Origin: Bacillus mobilis | GTDB taxonomy: Bacteria; Bacillota; Bacilli; Bacillales; Bacillaceae_G | Reading direction: 5' to 3' | Assembly (NCBI RefSeq): GCF_001884045.1 | Contig: NZ_MACF01000090.1 | Coordinates: 1-63,551, forward strand | Length of the DNA: 63,551 bases | In this document: positions 1 through 9,187 of the stretch, piece by piece | Numbering within the stretch: position 1 is the stretch's first letter | How the letters are laid out: each line of letters opens with the position of its first letter | Position numbers and translations under genes: made by a program | The notes under the pieces: model-generated | Told to the model about the DNA's origin: nothing | Databases searched by the model: none | What the model saw: only the letters and a program-made list of their open reading frames with translations

Positions 1-7
1 CTATTCA

Positions 8-312
8 AAGACACTGGGGAATGTCTTATAAATTAGGGAGGAACAGCTTCGATACATATACTATAAAAGATGGATGTGACCGGGGTGTGAACATAGAGTG
101 AAAGAGAGAGGGAGTTTTACATAAAGGATAAAGACAAAAAAATAAGACCATCACATAAGAGATGGTCAAGGAAGGGGACAATTTATGTCAATTTAATTAG
201 GGATGGAAGTTGTTCAAGACACTGGGGAATGTCTTATAAATTAGGGAGGAACAACTTCGATACATATACTATAAAAGATAGATGTGACCTTGGCGTGAAC
301 ATAGAGTGAAAG
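8..312 (+). repeat. Two 97-bp direct repeats, period 208 bp
   Basis: Positions 8-104 and 216-312 are nearly identical and have no indels. In both copies a frame opening at ATG (21 and 229) runs 26 codons to the same TGA, and the copies differ in only three amino acids. However, the GGGGA before the ATG is too close to be an ideal ribosome binding site. A second short frame ends at the TAG just before GGGAGG. Each copy also folds a small hairpin (AGACA/TGTCT, for example 9-13 with 22-26). A weaker third resemblance lies near 330-371. The spacer has a hairpin (146-152 with 161-167) that is not duplicated. Whether the unit is a peptide gene or a structured leader of the downstream potassium gene cannot be decided by eye. 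Nothing else is recognised in 1-534. Confidence 0.75.
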
Positions 313-534
313 GTATGAGGATTTGAGAAATGATACATATAACATGATTGTTGCGAGAGTTATAGAGTGAGAATAAATAGAATAGAAAGTGTCTCTTCAT
401 AAAATGAAATAAAAGTTGAAAACTATGAAAAAAAGGATTATGCTCAACTATATTATGAGAATATAAGGTTTATCCCGCTATGTAAGGTTTGTTATAAGCT
501 TTTAGTTATGAGGAGAAAAAGGGAGTTAGTGAAT

Positions 535-1878
535 ATGGAAGTAACGAAAAGACAAGGGTTGTATAATCGTTTTATACGATTAAATCCACCACAAATATTA
601 GCATTAGGTTTTTTCTGCTTAATTGTGGTTGGCGGTTTGTTATTAAAGTTACCATTCGCAACGAAAGTACATATTAGTTGGGTAGATGCTTTCTTTACGG
701 CAACGTCAGCAGCAACTGTAACGGGATTGGGAGTAGTAGATACTGCAAGTACGTTTACGATGTTTGGCGAGATTGTTATTATGTTTTTAATTCAAACAGG
801 CGGTTTAGGTCTTATGACAATTGCCATTTTAATTGTTTGGGTATTAGGTAAAAAAATCGGATTACGCCATCGATTATTAATTGGAGAGGCATTTAATCAG
901 ACAAATATAGGTGGTCTTGTAAAATTAGTAAAACGTGTCTTTATATTTTCAATTTGTATTGAGTTGATTGGAGTCATCTTTTTATCATTTCGCTTTATTC
1001 CAGAGTTTGGTTTTGGAAAAGGTGTATACTATAGCATTTTTCACGTGATTGCATCTTATAATAATGCTGGATTTGCTCTATGGCCGGATAACTTAACAAG
1101 GTATGTAGGAGATCCTATTATTAATATAGGGATTTGCTCTTTAATCGTAATAGGTGGTCTCGGTTTTACTGTATTAATTGATATATGGTATAGCCGTAGT
1201 TTTCGAAAACTATCGCTTCATTCCAAAATTATGATTGTTGGAACAGTAGCGTTAAATGTTATAGCGATGATTGTGATTTTTGTATTGGAATATAATAATG
1301 TGAAGACGTTAGGGAATTTACCTTTAAATGAAAAGTTATGGGCTTCTTTTTTCCAAGGTATTACTCCTCGTACTGCTGGATTTAATACAGTTGACTACGG
1401 GGGTATGGAAGAATCATCTATATTATTTACGATGGTTTTAATGTTTATTGGTGCAGGAAGTGTATCAACGGGTGGAGGGATTAAATTAACAACGTTTGTT
1501 ATTTTAGTTACATCTGTCCTTTCTTTCTTTAGAAAGAAAGAGGAAATCGTATTATTTCAGCGCACAATAAAAATGTCGACAGTAACGAGAGCGTTAGCTA
1601 TTGCTGTTGCCAGTCAAATCCTCATTTTTGCAGCTGTATTTGTATTAATGCTTACAGAAAACTTCAGCTTTATTCAGTTACTATTTGAAACAATTTCAGC
1701 GTTCGGTACAGTAGGGTTAACGATGGGGATTACTGCAAAGCTATCAGCGTTTGGAAAATGCATTATTATGTTTGTTATGTTTTGCGGATTAATTGGACCG
1801 TTAACACTTGTGTTTTCTTTAGCGCGACCAGCAAAACAAAAAATTAAATATCCATCGGAAGATGTATTTACAGGATAA
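535..1878 (+). CDS. Ktr/Trk-family potassium uptake membrane subunit
   Basis: This is a 447-residue pore-forming subunit of a K+ (Na+-coupled) uptake system of the TrkH/KtrB superfamily, in the plasma membrane. Four pore-loop signatures with the filter glycine are visible in order: ATVTGLG, SYNNAGFAL, TPRTAGFNT and FGTVGLTMG, separated by hydrophobic helices. The length fits KtrB/KtrD (about 445-450 residues). An upstream in-frame start at 508 exists, but the GGGAG at 521-525 favours ATG 535. No KtrA/KtrC-type cytosolic gating gene is adjacent, so it is an orphan membrane subunit like B. subtilis KtrD. KtrB versus KtrD was not resolved. Confidence 0.9.
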   Translation: MEVTKRQGLYNRFIRLNPPQILALGFFCLIVVGGLLLKLPFATKVHISWVDAFFTATSAATVTGLGVVDTASTFTMFGEIVIMFLIQTGGLGLMTIAILIVWVLGKKIGLRHRLLIGEAFNQTNIGGLVKLVKRVFIFSICIELIGVIFLSFRFIPEFGFGKGVYYSIFHVIASYNNAGFALWPDNLTRYVGDPIINIGICSLIVIGGLGFTVLIDIWYSRSFRKLSLHSKIMIVGTVALNVIAMIVIFVLEYNNVKTLGNLPLNEKLWASFFQGITPRTAGFNTVDYGGMEESSILFTMVLMFIGAGSVSTGGGIKLTTFVILVTSVLSFFRKKEEIVLFQRTIKMSTVTRALAIAVASQILIFAAVFVLMLTENFSFIQLLFETISAFGTVGLTMGITAKLSAFGKCIIMFVMFCGLIGPLTLVFSLARPAKQKIKYPSEDVFTG

Positions 1879-1909
1879 GGTATCCCGCATAAGCGAGATA
1901 CCTTTTTCA
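1877..1909. terminator. Terminator between convergent genes
   Basis: The stem AAGGTATC...GATACCTT with an inner GC/GC pair is followed by TTTT. It sits between the K+ channel gene and the convergent small membrane gene. Confidence 0.8.
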
Positions 1910-1911
1910 TT

Positions 1912-2292
1912 TTAAAAAAGGGAGAACAATAATCCGACAAGTGCTACTCGGAATAAAATTGCAATGAGTGCTGCAATTCCACCGACAATCGCAGCGATAC
2001 CACCAGTTACAGTAGCTCCGCGATTATAAGCGTAAATCCCTAGTAATACAGAAACAAGACCAAATAATGTTGGGAAGGTAAAGAGTGATAATATAGATAA
2101 AGCAAGAGCGATAAAGCCAGCAGTTGATCCAGCGGCTGACGATCTTACATCATCTTTATGATCTTTCTCATCGTAATCATAATCAATGCGCTGTGGTGCA
2201 ACCTCAGCTGCATATTCTTCGTTATAGTCACTATAATCACTATCTATTCTATCTCTTTTTTTATACTCATCAAATTTCTCAGTCAAAGTCAT
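1912..2292 (-). CDS. Small membrane protein with acidic N-terminus
   Basis: About 126 residues. The first ~50 residues are very charged and rich in Asp, Tyr and Glu. Two or three hydrophobic segments follow, starting at AGFIALALSILSLF, with Gly-rich turns, which recalls DUF4190-type small membrane proteins (family assignment uncertain). The start is ambiguous. AAAGGAG lies only 2 nt before the ATG chosen here, while a TTG two codons further in would have ideal spacing. A longer frame from a TTG at 2316 lacks a ribosome binding site. It stands alone, between a terminator and a bcr1 element. No function can be assigned. Confidence 0.75.
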   Translation of the reverse strand: MTLTEKFDEYKKRDRIDSDYSDYNEEYAAEVAPQRIDYDYDEKDHKDDVRSSAAGSTAGFIALALSILSLFTFPTLFGLVSVLLGIYAYNRGATVTGGIAAIVGGIAALIAILFRVALVGLLFSLF

Positions 2293-2341
2293 AACTCCTT
2301 TCATAACAAGGTTCAATAGTAGTATGTTTCTCTTTTTCTTT

Positions 2342-2499
2342 TTTATCCCACTTTAATGGGCAGTAAGCCCCCCACCTCAAAATTCAGCGAAAGCAAAGAA
2401 GTTAGGTGGGGGATCAATTATCCATAAAAGTCCGATTGGTGAGGGCTAATAATCAGTGGGGGATGAAGAAACCCCCCATTGATTAAAGTTTCACTTTAT
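2342..2499. repeat. bcr1-type dispersed repeat, full length
   Basis: A 158-bp element bounded by a TTTAT direct duplication at both ends (2342-2346 and 2495-2499). It contains a perfect inverted segment (CCCCCCACCT against AGGTGGGGG) and ends in AAAGTTTCACTTTAT. I recognise this as the B. cereus group bcr1 repeat family, known from chromosomal dispersal with TTTAT target duplications. A shorter relative lies at 3948-4072. Confidence 0.85.
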
Positions 2500-2629
2500 C
2501 CGAGTATGTACAGGAAGTAATATCCATTTAGAAGGAAGAAATTGTTTTTTTGAAATAGGAAAAGTTAGTATGACTTCCTCTATTTTGGAAAGTATAAAAA
2601 AGAATAAGAAGGAAAGGGTGCAATACATA

Positions 2630-3037
2630 ATGGAACATCCAATTGAAAATTTAATGAAAACAGCAATGACAAATTTAAAAGAGATGGTAGATGTAAATAC
2701 AATTGTCGGAAGCCCAGTTTCAACGGCTGATGGAAATGTAGTATTAACAGTATCTCAAGTGGCTTTTGGTTTTGGTGCCGGCGGAAGTGATTTTAAAGGT
2801 GATTTTATTTCTGAAAAACATAATAACGGACAAGGGCAACATAAAGAGAACAAGCAAAGTCATCCATTTGGAGGCGGAAGCGGGGCTGGGGTTTCTATTA
2901 GTCCAGTTGCTTTTTTAGTAGTTGGTGCTAACGGTGTGCAAGTATTGCACCTCAATAGTAGTACGCATTTAATTGAAAAGGCTTTAAATACTGTACCAAG
3001 CACTGTAGATAAATTTGTAAATGGTCGCCAAAAGTGA
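2630..3037 (+). CDS. gerW: GerW/YtfJ-family spore protein
   Basis: A 135-residue homologue of B. subtilis YtfJ (GerW), a sporulation protein needed for normal spore germination. Family features visible: the N-terminal HPIENLMKTAMTNLKEMVDVN, GSPVSTADGNVVLTVSQVAFGF, a Gly-rich GGGSGAGVSISPVAFLVV and a C-terminal STHLIEKAL. The frame is open from 2570, but no ribosome binding site precedes that ATG. AAAGGGTG lies about 9 nt before ATG 2630, where family similarity begins. It is monocistronic, between a bcr1 element and a tiny ORF. It is expected to be expressed in the forespore; no promoter was identified. Confidence 0.88.
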   Translation: MEHPIENLMKTAMTNLKEMVDVNTIVGSPVSTADGNVVLTVSQVAFGFGAGGSDFKGDFISEKHNNGQGQHKENKQSHPFGGGSGAGVSISPVAFLVVGANGVQVLHLNSSTHLIEKALNTVPSTVDKFVNGRQK

Positions 3038-3145
3038 ACTTGCATTTTTTAGGAATTATGATATATTAGAAAAAGTGCGCTTTAGGATGATCGGAATAAT
3101 TGAACTTTAAATATATATGATGTGTGGAATAAGGGAGAGGAATTT

Positions 3146-3235
3146 ATGATTAATATCAAAAACTTAGTAGTTGGCTTATGTATGTTAGTAAGCGGTTTTG
3201 TTGTATATGTAATAAAAGAAAAAGCTCCATTCTAA
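3146..3235 (+). CDS. 29-residue single-helix membrane peptide
   Basis: The ATG is preceded by AAGGGAGAGG at a spacing of 5 nt, a strong ribosome binding site. The peptide is MINIKN, then a hydrophobic stretch of about 18 residues, then KEKAPF, which is a typical one-pass topology. A good intrinsic terminator directly follows the stop codon, so the unit is complete. No family is recognised. Confidence 0.6.
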   Translation: MINIKNLVVGLCMLVSGFVVYVIKEKAPF

Positions 3236-3265
3236 AACAGACAAACCGTTACCGTCTGTTTTTAA
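3234..3265 (+). terminator. Terminator of the 29-residue peptide gene
   Basis: The stem AACAGAC/GTCTGTT has an 11-nt loop and is followed by TTTTAATTTG. It overlaps the stop codon of the tiny ORF. Confidence 0.75.
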
Positions 3266-3278
3266 TTTGTAAAAAATG

Positions 3279-3307
3279 TTGACAAGTTATTGTATTGGTG
3301 TTAAAAT
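3279..3307 (+). promoter_or_regulatory. Sigma-A promoter of the candidate structured RNA
   Basis: TTGACA (3279-3284), 17 nt, TAAAAT (3302-3307). No protein-coding frame follows on this strand before the terminator at 3548-3586, so the transcript should be an independent RNA starting near 3314. Confidence 0.6.
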
Positions 3308-3313
3308 TTTAAT

Positions 3314-3586
3314 TCGTGTCTCGGTTACAGCTAGTGTAAAGTAAATAAATCTTATAAATATAATACGAAAAGTTTGCGAAAGATCGGGTAGTCTTACCAA
3401 CAACTTTTGTGAACAAACCCTATAAATTATAATTGTAGGCTTTATAGGTATACTAGTGAATCAAGGAGCGGTCATTGGAACCGTGATGATGAGAGAGAGG
3501 TAGGGCTTTCATCCAGTATATGTTACTTTCCCGTTAGGTGAATATAAAAAAGAGGACTCCTTTTCAAAAGGAGTCCTCTTTCTTTT
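3314..3586 (+). ncRNA. Candidate structured RNA, unknown family
   Basis: An intergenic transcript of about 270 nt with its own promoter and a strong terminator. By-eye pairings: a closing helix AAAGTAA (3338-3344) with TTACTTT (3523-3529). Inside it are AAAAGTT (3368-3374) with AACTTTT (3402-3408), enclosing GGTA/TACC (3387-3398); CCTATAAA (3419-3426) with TTTATAGG (3441-3448); GCGGT/ACCGT around 3468-3484; and GATGAGAG (3488-3495) with CTTTCATC (3506-3513). This multi-helix junction does not match T-box, S-box, L-box, ydaO, 6S, scRNA, tmRNA or RNase P as I know them. The gene on the other side is antisense to it, so a cis-leader role is unlikely. Confidence 0.55.
3548..3586. terminator. Strong bidirectional terminator
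   Basis: A long perfect stem (AAAGAGGACTCCTTTT against AAAAGGAGTCCTCTTT) with T-runs on both strands. It ends the structured RNA on the + strand and the UPF0180 gene on the - strand. Confidence 0.9.
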
Positions 3587-3826
3587 TTAAGTGCGACTCT
3601 CAACTTGCTGACAAATTTCATCTGTTGTTAAACCATGAGCTGTAATTACCGATCCCTTAATAGATGTATCTGCAATACCCATCATATTGGAATCTTGCCC
3701 AGTTACAACACAACAATCGCACCCTTGTGCATCATGTTCGGAGTGAAGGGTAACGACCTCATGTCCCTGTTGCTTAAGAGCTTGTTGAACATCTGTTAAT
3801 GAGTTTTCAACGCCAATTCTAGCCAT
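3587..3826 (-). CDS. UPF0180 (YkuS-like) protein
   Basis: A 79-residue protein matching the B. subtilis YkuS/UPF0180 family, of unknown function: [34 protein letters not shown], then a conserved C-terminal [22 protein letters not shown] lies four bases before the chosen ATG; a longer frame to 3835 lacks a site. It contains a Cys-rich CDCC motif. It is monocistronic and ends on the shared terminator. Confidence 0.88.
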   Translation of the reverse strand: MARIGVENSLTDVQQALKQQGHEVVTLHSEHDAQGCDCCVVTGQDSNMMGIADTSIKGSVITAHGLTTDEICQQVESRT

Positions 3827-3947
3827 AATTCTCACCTCCTACCATCTAGTTGCTAGTATGCTCAAGTACATCGCATATATTTATGCAAAGACGGTAGGAA
3901 GCCTATATTTATTCTGTTATTGAAGGATAGCTTAATTAACGTATCAC

Positions 3948-4072
3948 TTTATCCCGCTTTAATGGGCAGTAAGACCCCTACCTCAAAATTCAGCGAAAGC
4001 AAAGAAGTTAGGTGGGGATCGGGTTGCCCATTAAAGTCCGATTGGTGAGGGCTGATTAAAGTTTCACTTTAT
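3948..4072. repeat. bcr1-type repeat, shorter variant
   Basis: 125 bp bounded by TTTAT on both sides (3948-3952 and 4068-4072). It shares the ends and the AATTCAGCGAAAGCAAAGAA core with the element at 2342-2499 but lacks the second GGGGGGT hairpin. Its right edge touches the stop codon of the gene at 4073-4312. Confidence 0.82.
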
Positions 4073-4312
4073 TTAGTCGTTATATACACCAGTAAGCATT
4101 TGACTTACGAATTGATCGTTTAAAGTATCTTGGGCGGAAGAAGTATTTGAATGAATGTCGATTGAAGCAATAAAATTATTATGTTCTTTATTATTTGGTT
4201 CTACCTCTACATAATTATCGAATTTACAAAAACCTTTCGTATCCATTAGATCAAATAGTTGAAGCATTTCTACTACTTCTTGTCTCGTTCCTTTAATTTG
4301 TACACACGCCAT
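4073..4312 (-). CDS. Small protein of unknown function
   Basis: 79 residues, starting MACVQIKGTRQEVVEMLQLF. GGAGG is well placed about 8 nt before this ATG; a longer frame (MKEEIN...) would put the start upstream of the ribosome binding site. No signal or membrane segment. The N-terminal half reads as a small alpha/beta unit and the C-terminus is polar. The stop codon abuts a bcr1 repeat, so the repeat may have inserted at or trimmed the 3' end. No family is recognised with confidence. Confidence 0.65.
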   Translation of the reverse strand: MACVQIKGTRQEVVEMLQLFDLMDTKGFCKFDNYVEVEPNNKEHNNFIASIDIHSNTSSAQDTLNDQFVSQMLTGVYND

Positions 4313-4463
4313 ATTGATTTCCTCCTTCATTTTGACAAATTGTTTTTTAAAAATAGGATTATGATTGCGAGATGAAAAATATGAATGTTATTTTTAGACA
4401 GCGTTATTTTTCTTATTTTCCCCCTTTTTCAGCAAAAGTCGTTGTATATTCCCGAATTTATAA

Positions 4464-4479
4464 AAACGGACGTCCGTTT
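4464..4479. promoter_or_regulatory. Perfect 16-bp palindrome, possible operator
   Basis: AAACGGACGTCCGTTT is a perfect inverted repeat with no spacer, lying between the divergent small gene and ilvE. The form fits a dimeric repressor operator, but no regulator is assigned. Confidence 0.35.
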
Positions 4480-4575
4480 ATTGAATACAATAGATTCGTA
4501 TCAATTGATGAAAATCCTTCTTTTAAACAAATATTTTTTTTAGTGGAATTTGGCGAAAAAAATTTTTTGACTTTT

Positions 4576-4589
4576 TGTAAACGTTAACA
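4576..4589 (+). promoter_or_regulatory. cre site (CcpA) upstream of ilvE
   Basis: TGTAAACGTTAACA fits the consensus TGWAARCGYTWNCW at every position. It overlaps a TTAACA element 15 nt before TATAAT (4605-4610), the likeliest ilvE promoter. CcpA is known to act at ilv-leu in B. subtilis; the sign of the effect here is not inferable. Confidence 0.65.
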
Positions 4590-4639
4590 ATGCTGTCAAA
4601 TCAATATAATCAAAGATGTACGTACGATTAAAAATTATA

Positions 4640-4654
4640 AATTTTCTAAAAATT
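4640..4654 (+). promoter_or_regulatory. CodY box upstream of ilvE
   Basis: AATTTTCTAAAAATT differs from the consensus AATTTTCWGAAAATT at one position. It lies downstream of the putative -10 TATAAT and about 75 bp before the ilvE start, a position suited to roadblock or repression when branched-chain amino acids and GTP are abundant. Positions are good to about 1 nt. Confidence 0.6.
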
Positions 4655-4728
4655 CACTTGATTTATTTAGAAAGGAGAGTAAACTAGGAAACAATAAAAA
4701 ATTCATAGAACATAGGAGGCGCTTTCCA

Positions 4729-5625
4729 GTGAATGAGCAATGGATTTTCTTAAATGGAGAATTTGTTCCAAAAGACGAAGCAAAAGTTTCAGTATATGAT
4801 CATGGTTATTTATATGGAGATGGAGTATTTGAAGGAATTAGAGTTTATAGCGGTAATGTTTTCCGTTTGAGAGAGCATCTTGTCCGGTTATATGAATCAG
4901 CAAAATCCATCATGTTAGAAATTCCATATTCTTTAGATGAAGTAACGAATATTGTTGTTGAGACGATTCGACAAAATAAATTATCTAATGGATACATTCG
5001 CCTTGTTGTATCGAGAGGTGCAGGAAATCTTGGATTAGATCCTGATTCTTGTAAGAAACCGAATGTAGTCGTAATTGCAGAACAACTATCTTTATTCCCA
5101 CAAGAATATTATGAAAAAGGGATTCCGGTTGTAACAGTTGCAACGCGCCGAAACCGTCCAGATGTTTTGTCGCCTCAAGTAAAATCACTAAATTACTTAA
5201 ACAATATTTTAGTTCGTATTGAAGCGAAATTAGCTGGAGTACAAGAAGCACTTATGTTAAATGATCAAGGATACGTAGCTGAAGGCTCAGGAGATAACGT
5301 GTTTATTGTAAAAGGAAATAAATTAATTACACCACCAAGTTCTGCTGGAGCGTTAGAAGGTATTACACGAAACGCTATTTTAGAAATCGGTGAAAAACTT
5401 GGATATGACGTTAGAGAAGAATTATTTACAAGACATGATGTATATGTAGCTGATGAAGTATTTTTAACAGGAACGGCTGCTGAAGTAATTGCTGTTACGA
5501 CAGTAGATGGTAGAACGATTGGTTTAGGGCAAACAGGTCCACATACGAATCGTTTATTAGAAGAATTCCGAAAGTTAGTTATAGAAGATGGAGAGAAAAT
5601 TTACGAAGAAAATAAAGTTGGATAA
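4729..5625 (+). CDS. ilvE: Branched-chain amino acid aminotransferase
   Basis: A 298-residue PLP enzyme of aminotransferase class IV. It interconverts Leu, Ile and Val with their 2-oxo acids, the last step of branched-chain synthesis, in the cytosol. Visible: VYDHGYLYGDGVFEGIRVY, the PLP lysine in SPQVKSLNYLNN, NVFIVKGNKLITPP and FLTGTAAEV. It has a GTG start with AGGAGG 8 nt upstream. It is followed by an isoleucine T-box and then ilvBNC-leuABCD. Upstream CodY-like and cre sites suggest global control separate from, and in addition to, the T-box. Confidence 0.93.
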   Translation: MNEQWIFLNGEFVPKDEAKVSVYDHGYLYGDGVFEGIRVYSGNVFRLREHLVRLYESAKSIMLEIPYSLDEVTNIVVETIRQNKLSNGYIRLVVSRGAGNLGLDPDSCKKPNVVVIAEQLSLFPQEYYEKGIPVVTVATRRNRPDVLSPQVKSLNYLNNILVRIEAKLAGVQEALMLNDQGYVAEGSGDNVFIVKGNKLITPPSSAGALEGITRNAILEIGEKLGYDVREELFTRHDVYVADEVFLTGTAAEVIAVTTVDGRTIGLGQTGPHTNRLLEEFRKLVIEDGEKIYEENKVG

Positions 5626-5640
5626 CAACTTTTTATAACA

Positions 5641-5904
5641 TAAGAAAGCGTTGAGAGGGAGGAGTAGTTGATTGTGAAGCCTCACAGAGAGTCGGTGGTT
5701 GCTGAAAACCGATGGTTCACGTCGACGAACATCGCCCTTGAGTGCTAAGCTGAAGCATTTGTCTAGGCTTAGACGGTAGCTCCGTTATTAGCTAGACTCA
5801 TTAATGGGTCACTGAGGCAAGAGTATTCTTGCGAAGAAGGGTGGTACCGCGAAATCTTTCGTCCCTTCAGCACATAGCTGGAGTGTGGACGTAGGATTTT
5901 TTTT
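5641..5904 (+). promoter_or_regulatory. T-box leader, isoleucine specifier (AUC)
   Basis: The canonical T-box sequence AAGGGTGGTACCGCGAA is at 5837-5853, with the antiterminator partner TTTCGTCCCTT. The competing terminator pairs CGTCC (5860-5864) with GGACG (5887-5891), followed by a T-run. Stem I carries AGAGAGTCGGTGG and, on the 3' side, GAAC-ATC-G-CCCTTGAGT, placing AUC (5731-5733) as the specifier codon. Uncharged tRNA-Ile should permit readthrough into ilvB. The leader lies inside the gene cluster, between ilvE and ilvB. Confidence 0.93.
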
Positions 5905-5942
5905 ATTGATAAAAGTTTTCAAAAAGGGGGCTTATAAAAACA

Positions 5943-7643
5943 ATGTCTTCAAAAACGGAAGAGAAACTGGCAACTGGTGCACAGCTATTGTTAGAAGCGC
6001 TAGAAAAGGAAGGAGTAGAAGTGATTTTCGGTTATCCTGGTGGTGCTGTTTTACCTCTTTATGATGCACTTTATGACTGTGAAATTCCGCATATTTTAAC
6101 AAGGCATGAGCAAGGTGCTATTCACGCCGCTGAAGGGTATGCCAGAATTACTGGTAATCCAGGGGTTGTTATTGCAACGAGTGGACCAGGTGCTACAAAT
6201 GTTATTACAGGTCTTGCAGATGCCATGATTGATTCGTTACCACTTGTTGTATTTACAGGGCAAGTAGCAACAACGTTAATTGGAAGTGATGCTTTCCAAG
6301 AAGCGGATATTATGGGGCTTACGATGCCGGTGACAAAGCATAACTATCAAGTGCGAAAAGCTTCAGATTTACCTCGAATTATTAAAGAAGCATTTCATAT
6401 TGCTAGAACAGGAAGACCAGGCCCAGTCGTTATTGACCTTCCAAAAGATATGGTGGTAGAGCAAGGGGAACGATGTAATGACGTACAAATGGATTTACCA
6501 GGATACAACCCGAATTATGAACCGAATCTACTCCAAATAAACAAATTATTACAAGCAATTAGTGCTGCAAGTAAGCCGTTAATTTTAGCTGGAGCAGGTG
6601 TATTGCATGCGAAAGCATCAAAAGAGTTAACAAGTTTTGCTCGTAAATATGAAATCCCAGTTGTGCATACTTTACTTGGTCTTGGAGGCTTTCCGCCAGA
6701 TGATGAACTTTTTCTGGGAATGGGAGGAATGCATGGCTCATACACAGCCAATATGGCGTTATATGAATGCGACTTACTTATTAATATAGGTGCAAGATTC
6801 GATGATCGGCTTACTGGAAATTTAGTTTATTTTGCTAAAGAGGCGACTGTTGCGCATATCGATATTGATCCAGCAGAAATCGGAAAAAATGTGCCGACTG
6901 AAATTCCTATTGTTGCAAGTGCTAAGCTAGCGTTGGAAGTATTACTTCAACCGGAAGGAAGGAAAGAAAATCATCATAATTGGCTTTTCTTATTAAAGAG
7001 TAGAAAAGAAAAATATCCACTATCTTATAAACGGAATTCGGAAAGTATTAAGCCTCAATACGCAATTGATATATTATATGAACTTACGAAAGGAGAAGCG
7101 ATTGTAACAACAGATGTTGGTCAACATCAAATGTGGGCCGCACAATATTATCCGCTGAAAAACCCAGATAAATGGGTAACTTCTGGAGGATTAGGAACGA
7201 TGGGCTTCGGATTTCCAGCAGCAATTGGGGCACAAATTGCAAAGCCTGATGAACTAGTTATTGCAATTGTCGGTGACGCTGGATTTCAAATGACGCTGCA
7301 AGAATTAAGTGTGTTAAAAGAACACTCCTTACCAGTTAAAGTGTTTATTTTAAATAATGAAGCTTTAGGAATGGTAAGACAATGGCAAGATGAATTTTAT
7401 AACAAAAGATATTCGCACTCTTTACTATCGTGTCAACCAGATTTCGTCGCTCTTGCGAATGCGTATGGCATAAAAGGAGTTCGCATAGATGATCCACTTC
7501 TTGCAAAGAAGCAAATACAGCATGCGATTGAATTACAAGAACCGGTCGTAATTGATTGCCGTGTACTTCAATCAGAAAAGGTAATGCCGATGGTTGCGCC
7601 AGGGAAAGGTGTTCACCAAATGGAGGGAGTGGAAAAAAGGTGA
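5943..7643 (+). CDS. ilvB: Acetolactate synthase large subunit
   Basis: A 566-residue ThDP-dependent catalytic subunit of acetohydroxyacid synthase. It condenses pyruvate with pyruvate or 2-oxobutyrate, the first common step to Val/Leu/Ile. Domains in order: N-terminal ThDP domain with the catalytic Glu in [15 protein letters not shown], a central FAD-type domain ([12 protein letters not shown]-like), and a C-terminal ThDP-binding [12 protein letters not shown]...ILNN motif. It is the first gene after the T-box and overlaps ilvN by 4 bp (GTGA). Confidence 0.95.
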   Translation: MSSKTEEKLATGAQLLLEALEKEGVEVIFGYPGGAVLPLYDALYDCEIPHILTRHEQGAIHAAEGYARITGNPGVVIATSGPGATNVITGLADAMIDSLPLVVFTGQVATTLIGSDAFQEADIMGLTMPVTKHNYQVRKASDLPRIIKEAFHIARTGRPGPVVIDLPKDMVVEQGERCNDVQMDLPGYNPNYEPNLLQINKLLQAISAASKPLILAGAGVLHAKASKELTSFARKYEIPVVHTLLGLGGFPPDDELFLGMGGMHGSYTANMALYECDLLINIGARFDDRLTGNLVYFAKEATVAHIDIDPAEIGKNVPTEIPIVASAKLALEVLLQPEGRKENHHNWLFLLKSRKEKYPLSYKRNSESIKPQYAIDILYELTKGEAIVTTDVGQHQMWAAQYYPLKNPDKWVTSGGLGTMGFGFPAAIGAQIAKPDELVIAIVGDAGFQMTLQELSVLKEHSLPVKVFILNNEALGMVRQWQDEFYNKRYSHSLLSCQPDFVALANAYGIKGVRIDDPLLAKKQIQHAIELQEPVVIDCRVLQSEKVMPMVAPGKGVHQMEGVEKR

Positions 7644-8149
7644 AGAGAATTGTTACAGCGACAGTTCGAAATCAAAGTGGTGTGTTAAACCGAATTACAG
7701 GTGTTATGACACGAAGGCATTTTAATATTGAAAGTATTTCAGTAGGTCATACAGAATCATCGGACATATCACGGATGACGATTGTTGTACACGTGGAAAA
7801 TGAACAGCAAGTTGAGCAGTTAATTAAACAACTTCATAAGCAAATTGATGTTCTGAAAGTATCAGATATTACGGAAGAAGCGATGATCGCAAGAGAACTT
7901 GCACTTATTAAAGTCGCAACATCAGTAGCAAGAGCAGAATTATATAGTTTAATTGAACCGTTTCGAGCCGCTGTAATAGATGTTGGGAAGGATTCCATAG
8001 TTGTGCAAGTAACCGGTACGCAGGAGAAAGTAGAAGCATTAATTGAATTACTTCGTCCATACGGTTTGAAAGAAATTGCTAGAACAGGTGTAACAGCATT
8101 TACGCGTAGTATGAAAAAACAAGATAAGCAAGTTATGTTAATTCAATAA
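7640..8149 (+). CDS. ilvN: Acetolactate synthase regulatory subunit
   Basis: 169 residues with an N-terminal ACT domain ([21 protein letters not shown]) that senses valine and a C-terminal AHAS small-subunit domain ending in GVTAFTRS. The GTG start overlaps the ilvB stop codon, and the purine-rich GGAGGGAGTGG within ilvB serves as ribosome binding site. A longer frame from 7556 lies inside ilvB and is not used. Standard length for the Bacillus IlvH/IlvN family. Confidence 0.94.
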   Translation: MKRIVTATVRNQSGVLNRITGVMTRRHFNIESISVGHTESSDISRMTIVVHVENEQQVEQLIKQLHKQIDVLKVSDITEEAMIARELALIKVATSVARAELYSLIEPFRAAVIDVGKDSIVVQVTGTQEKVEALIELLRPYGLKEIARTGVTAFTRSMKKQDKQVMLIQ

Positions 8150-8163
8150 TCATTTAAATATAG

Positions 8164-9186
<1,023 letters not shown>

Positions 9187-9187
9187 T

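Noticed and set aside
1-312. c-di-AMP (ydaO) riboswitch upstream of the K+ channel gene
   Set aside because: Considered because c-di-AMP riboswitches often control K+ genes, but the ydaO core sequences are not present in either repeat copy.
3314-3586. M-box, lysine or 6S RNA identity for the unknown RNA
   Set aside because: A short CGTTAGGTGA string recalls the M-box start but is at the 3' end and the rest does not follow; no rod-like 6S shape; L-box core absent.
4372-4587. 71-codon open frame before ilvE
   Set aside because: No ribosome binding site, unlikely composition, and it covers the palindrome and cre site region; better explained as regulatory DNA.
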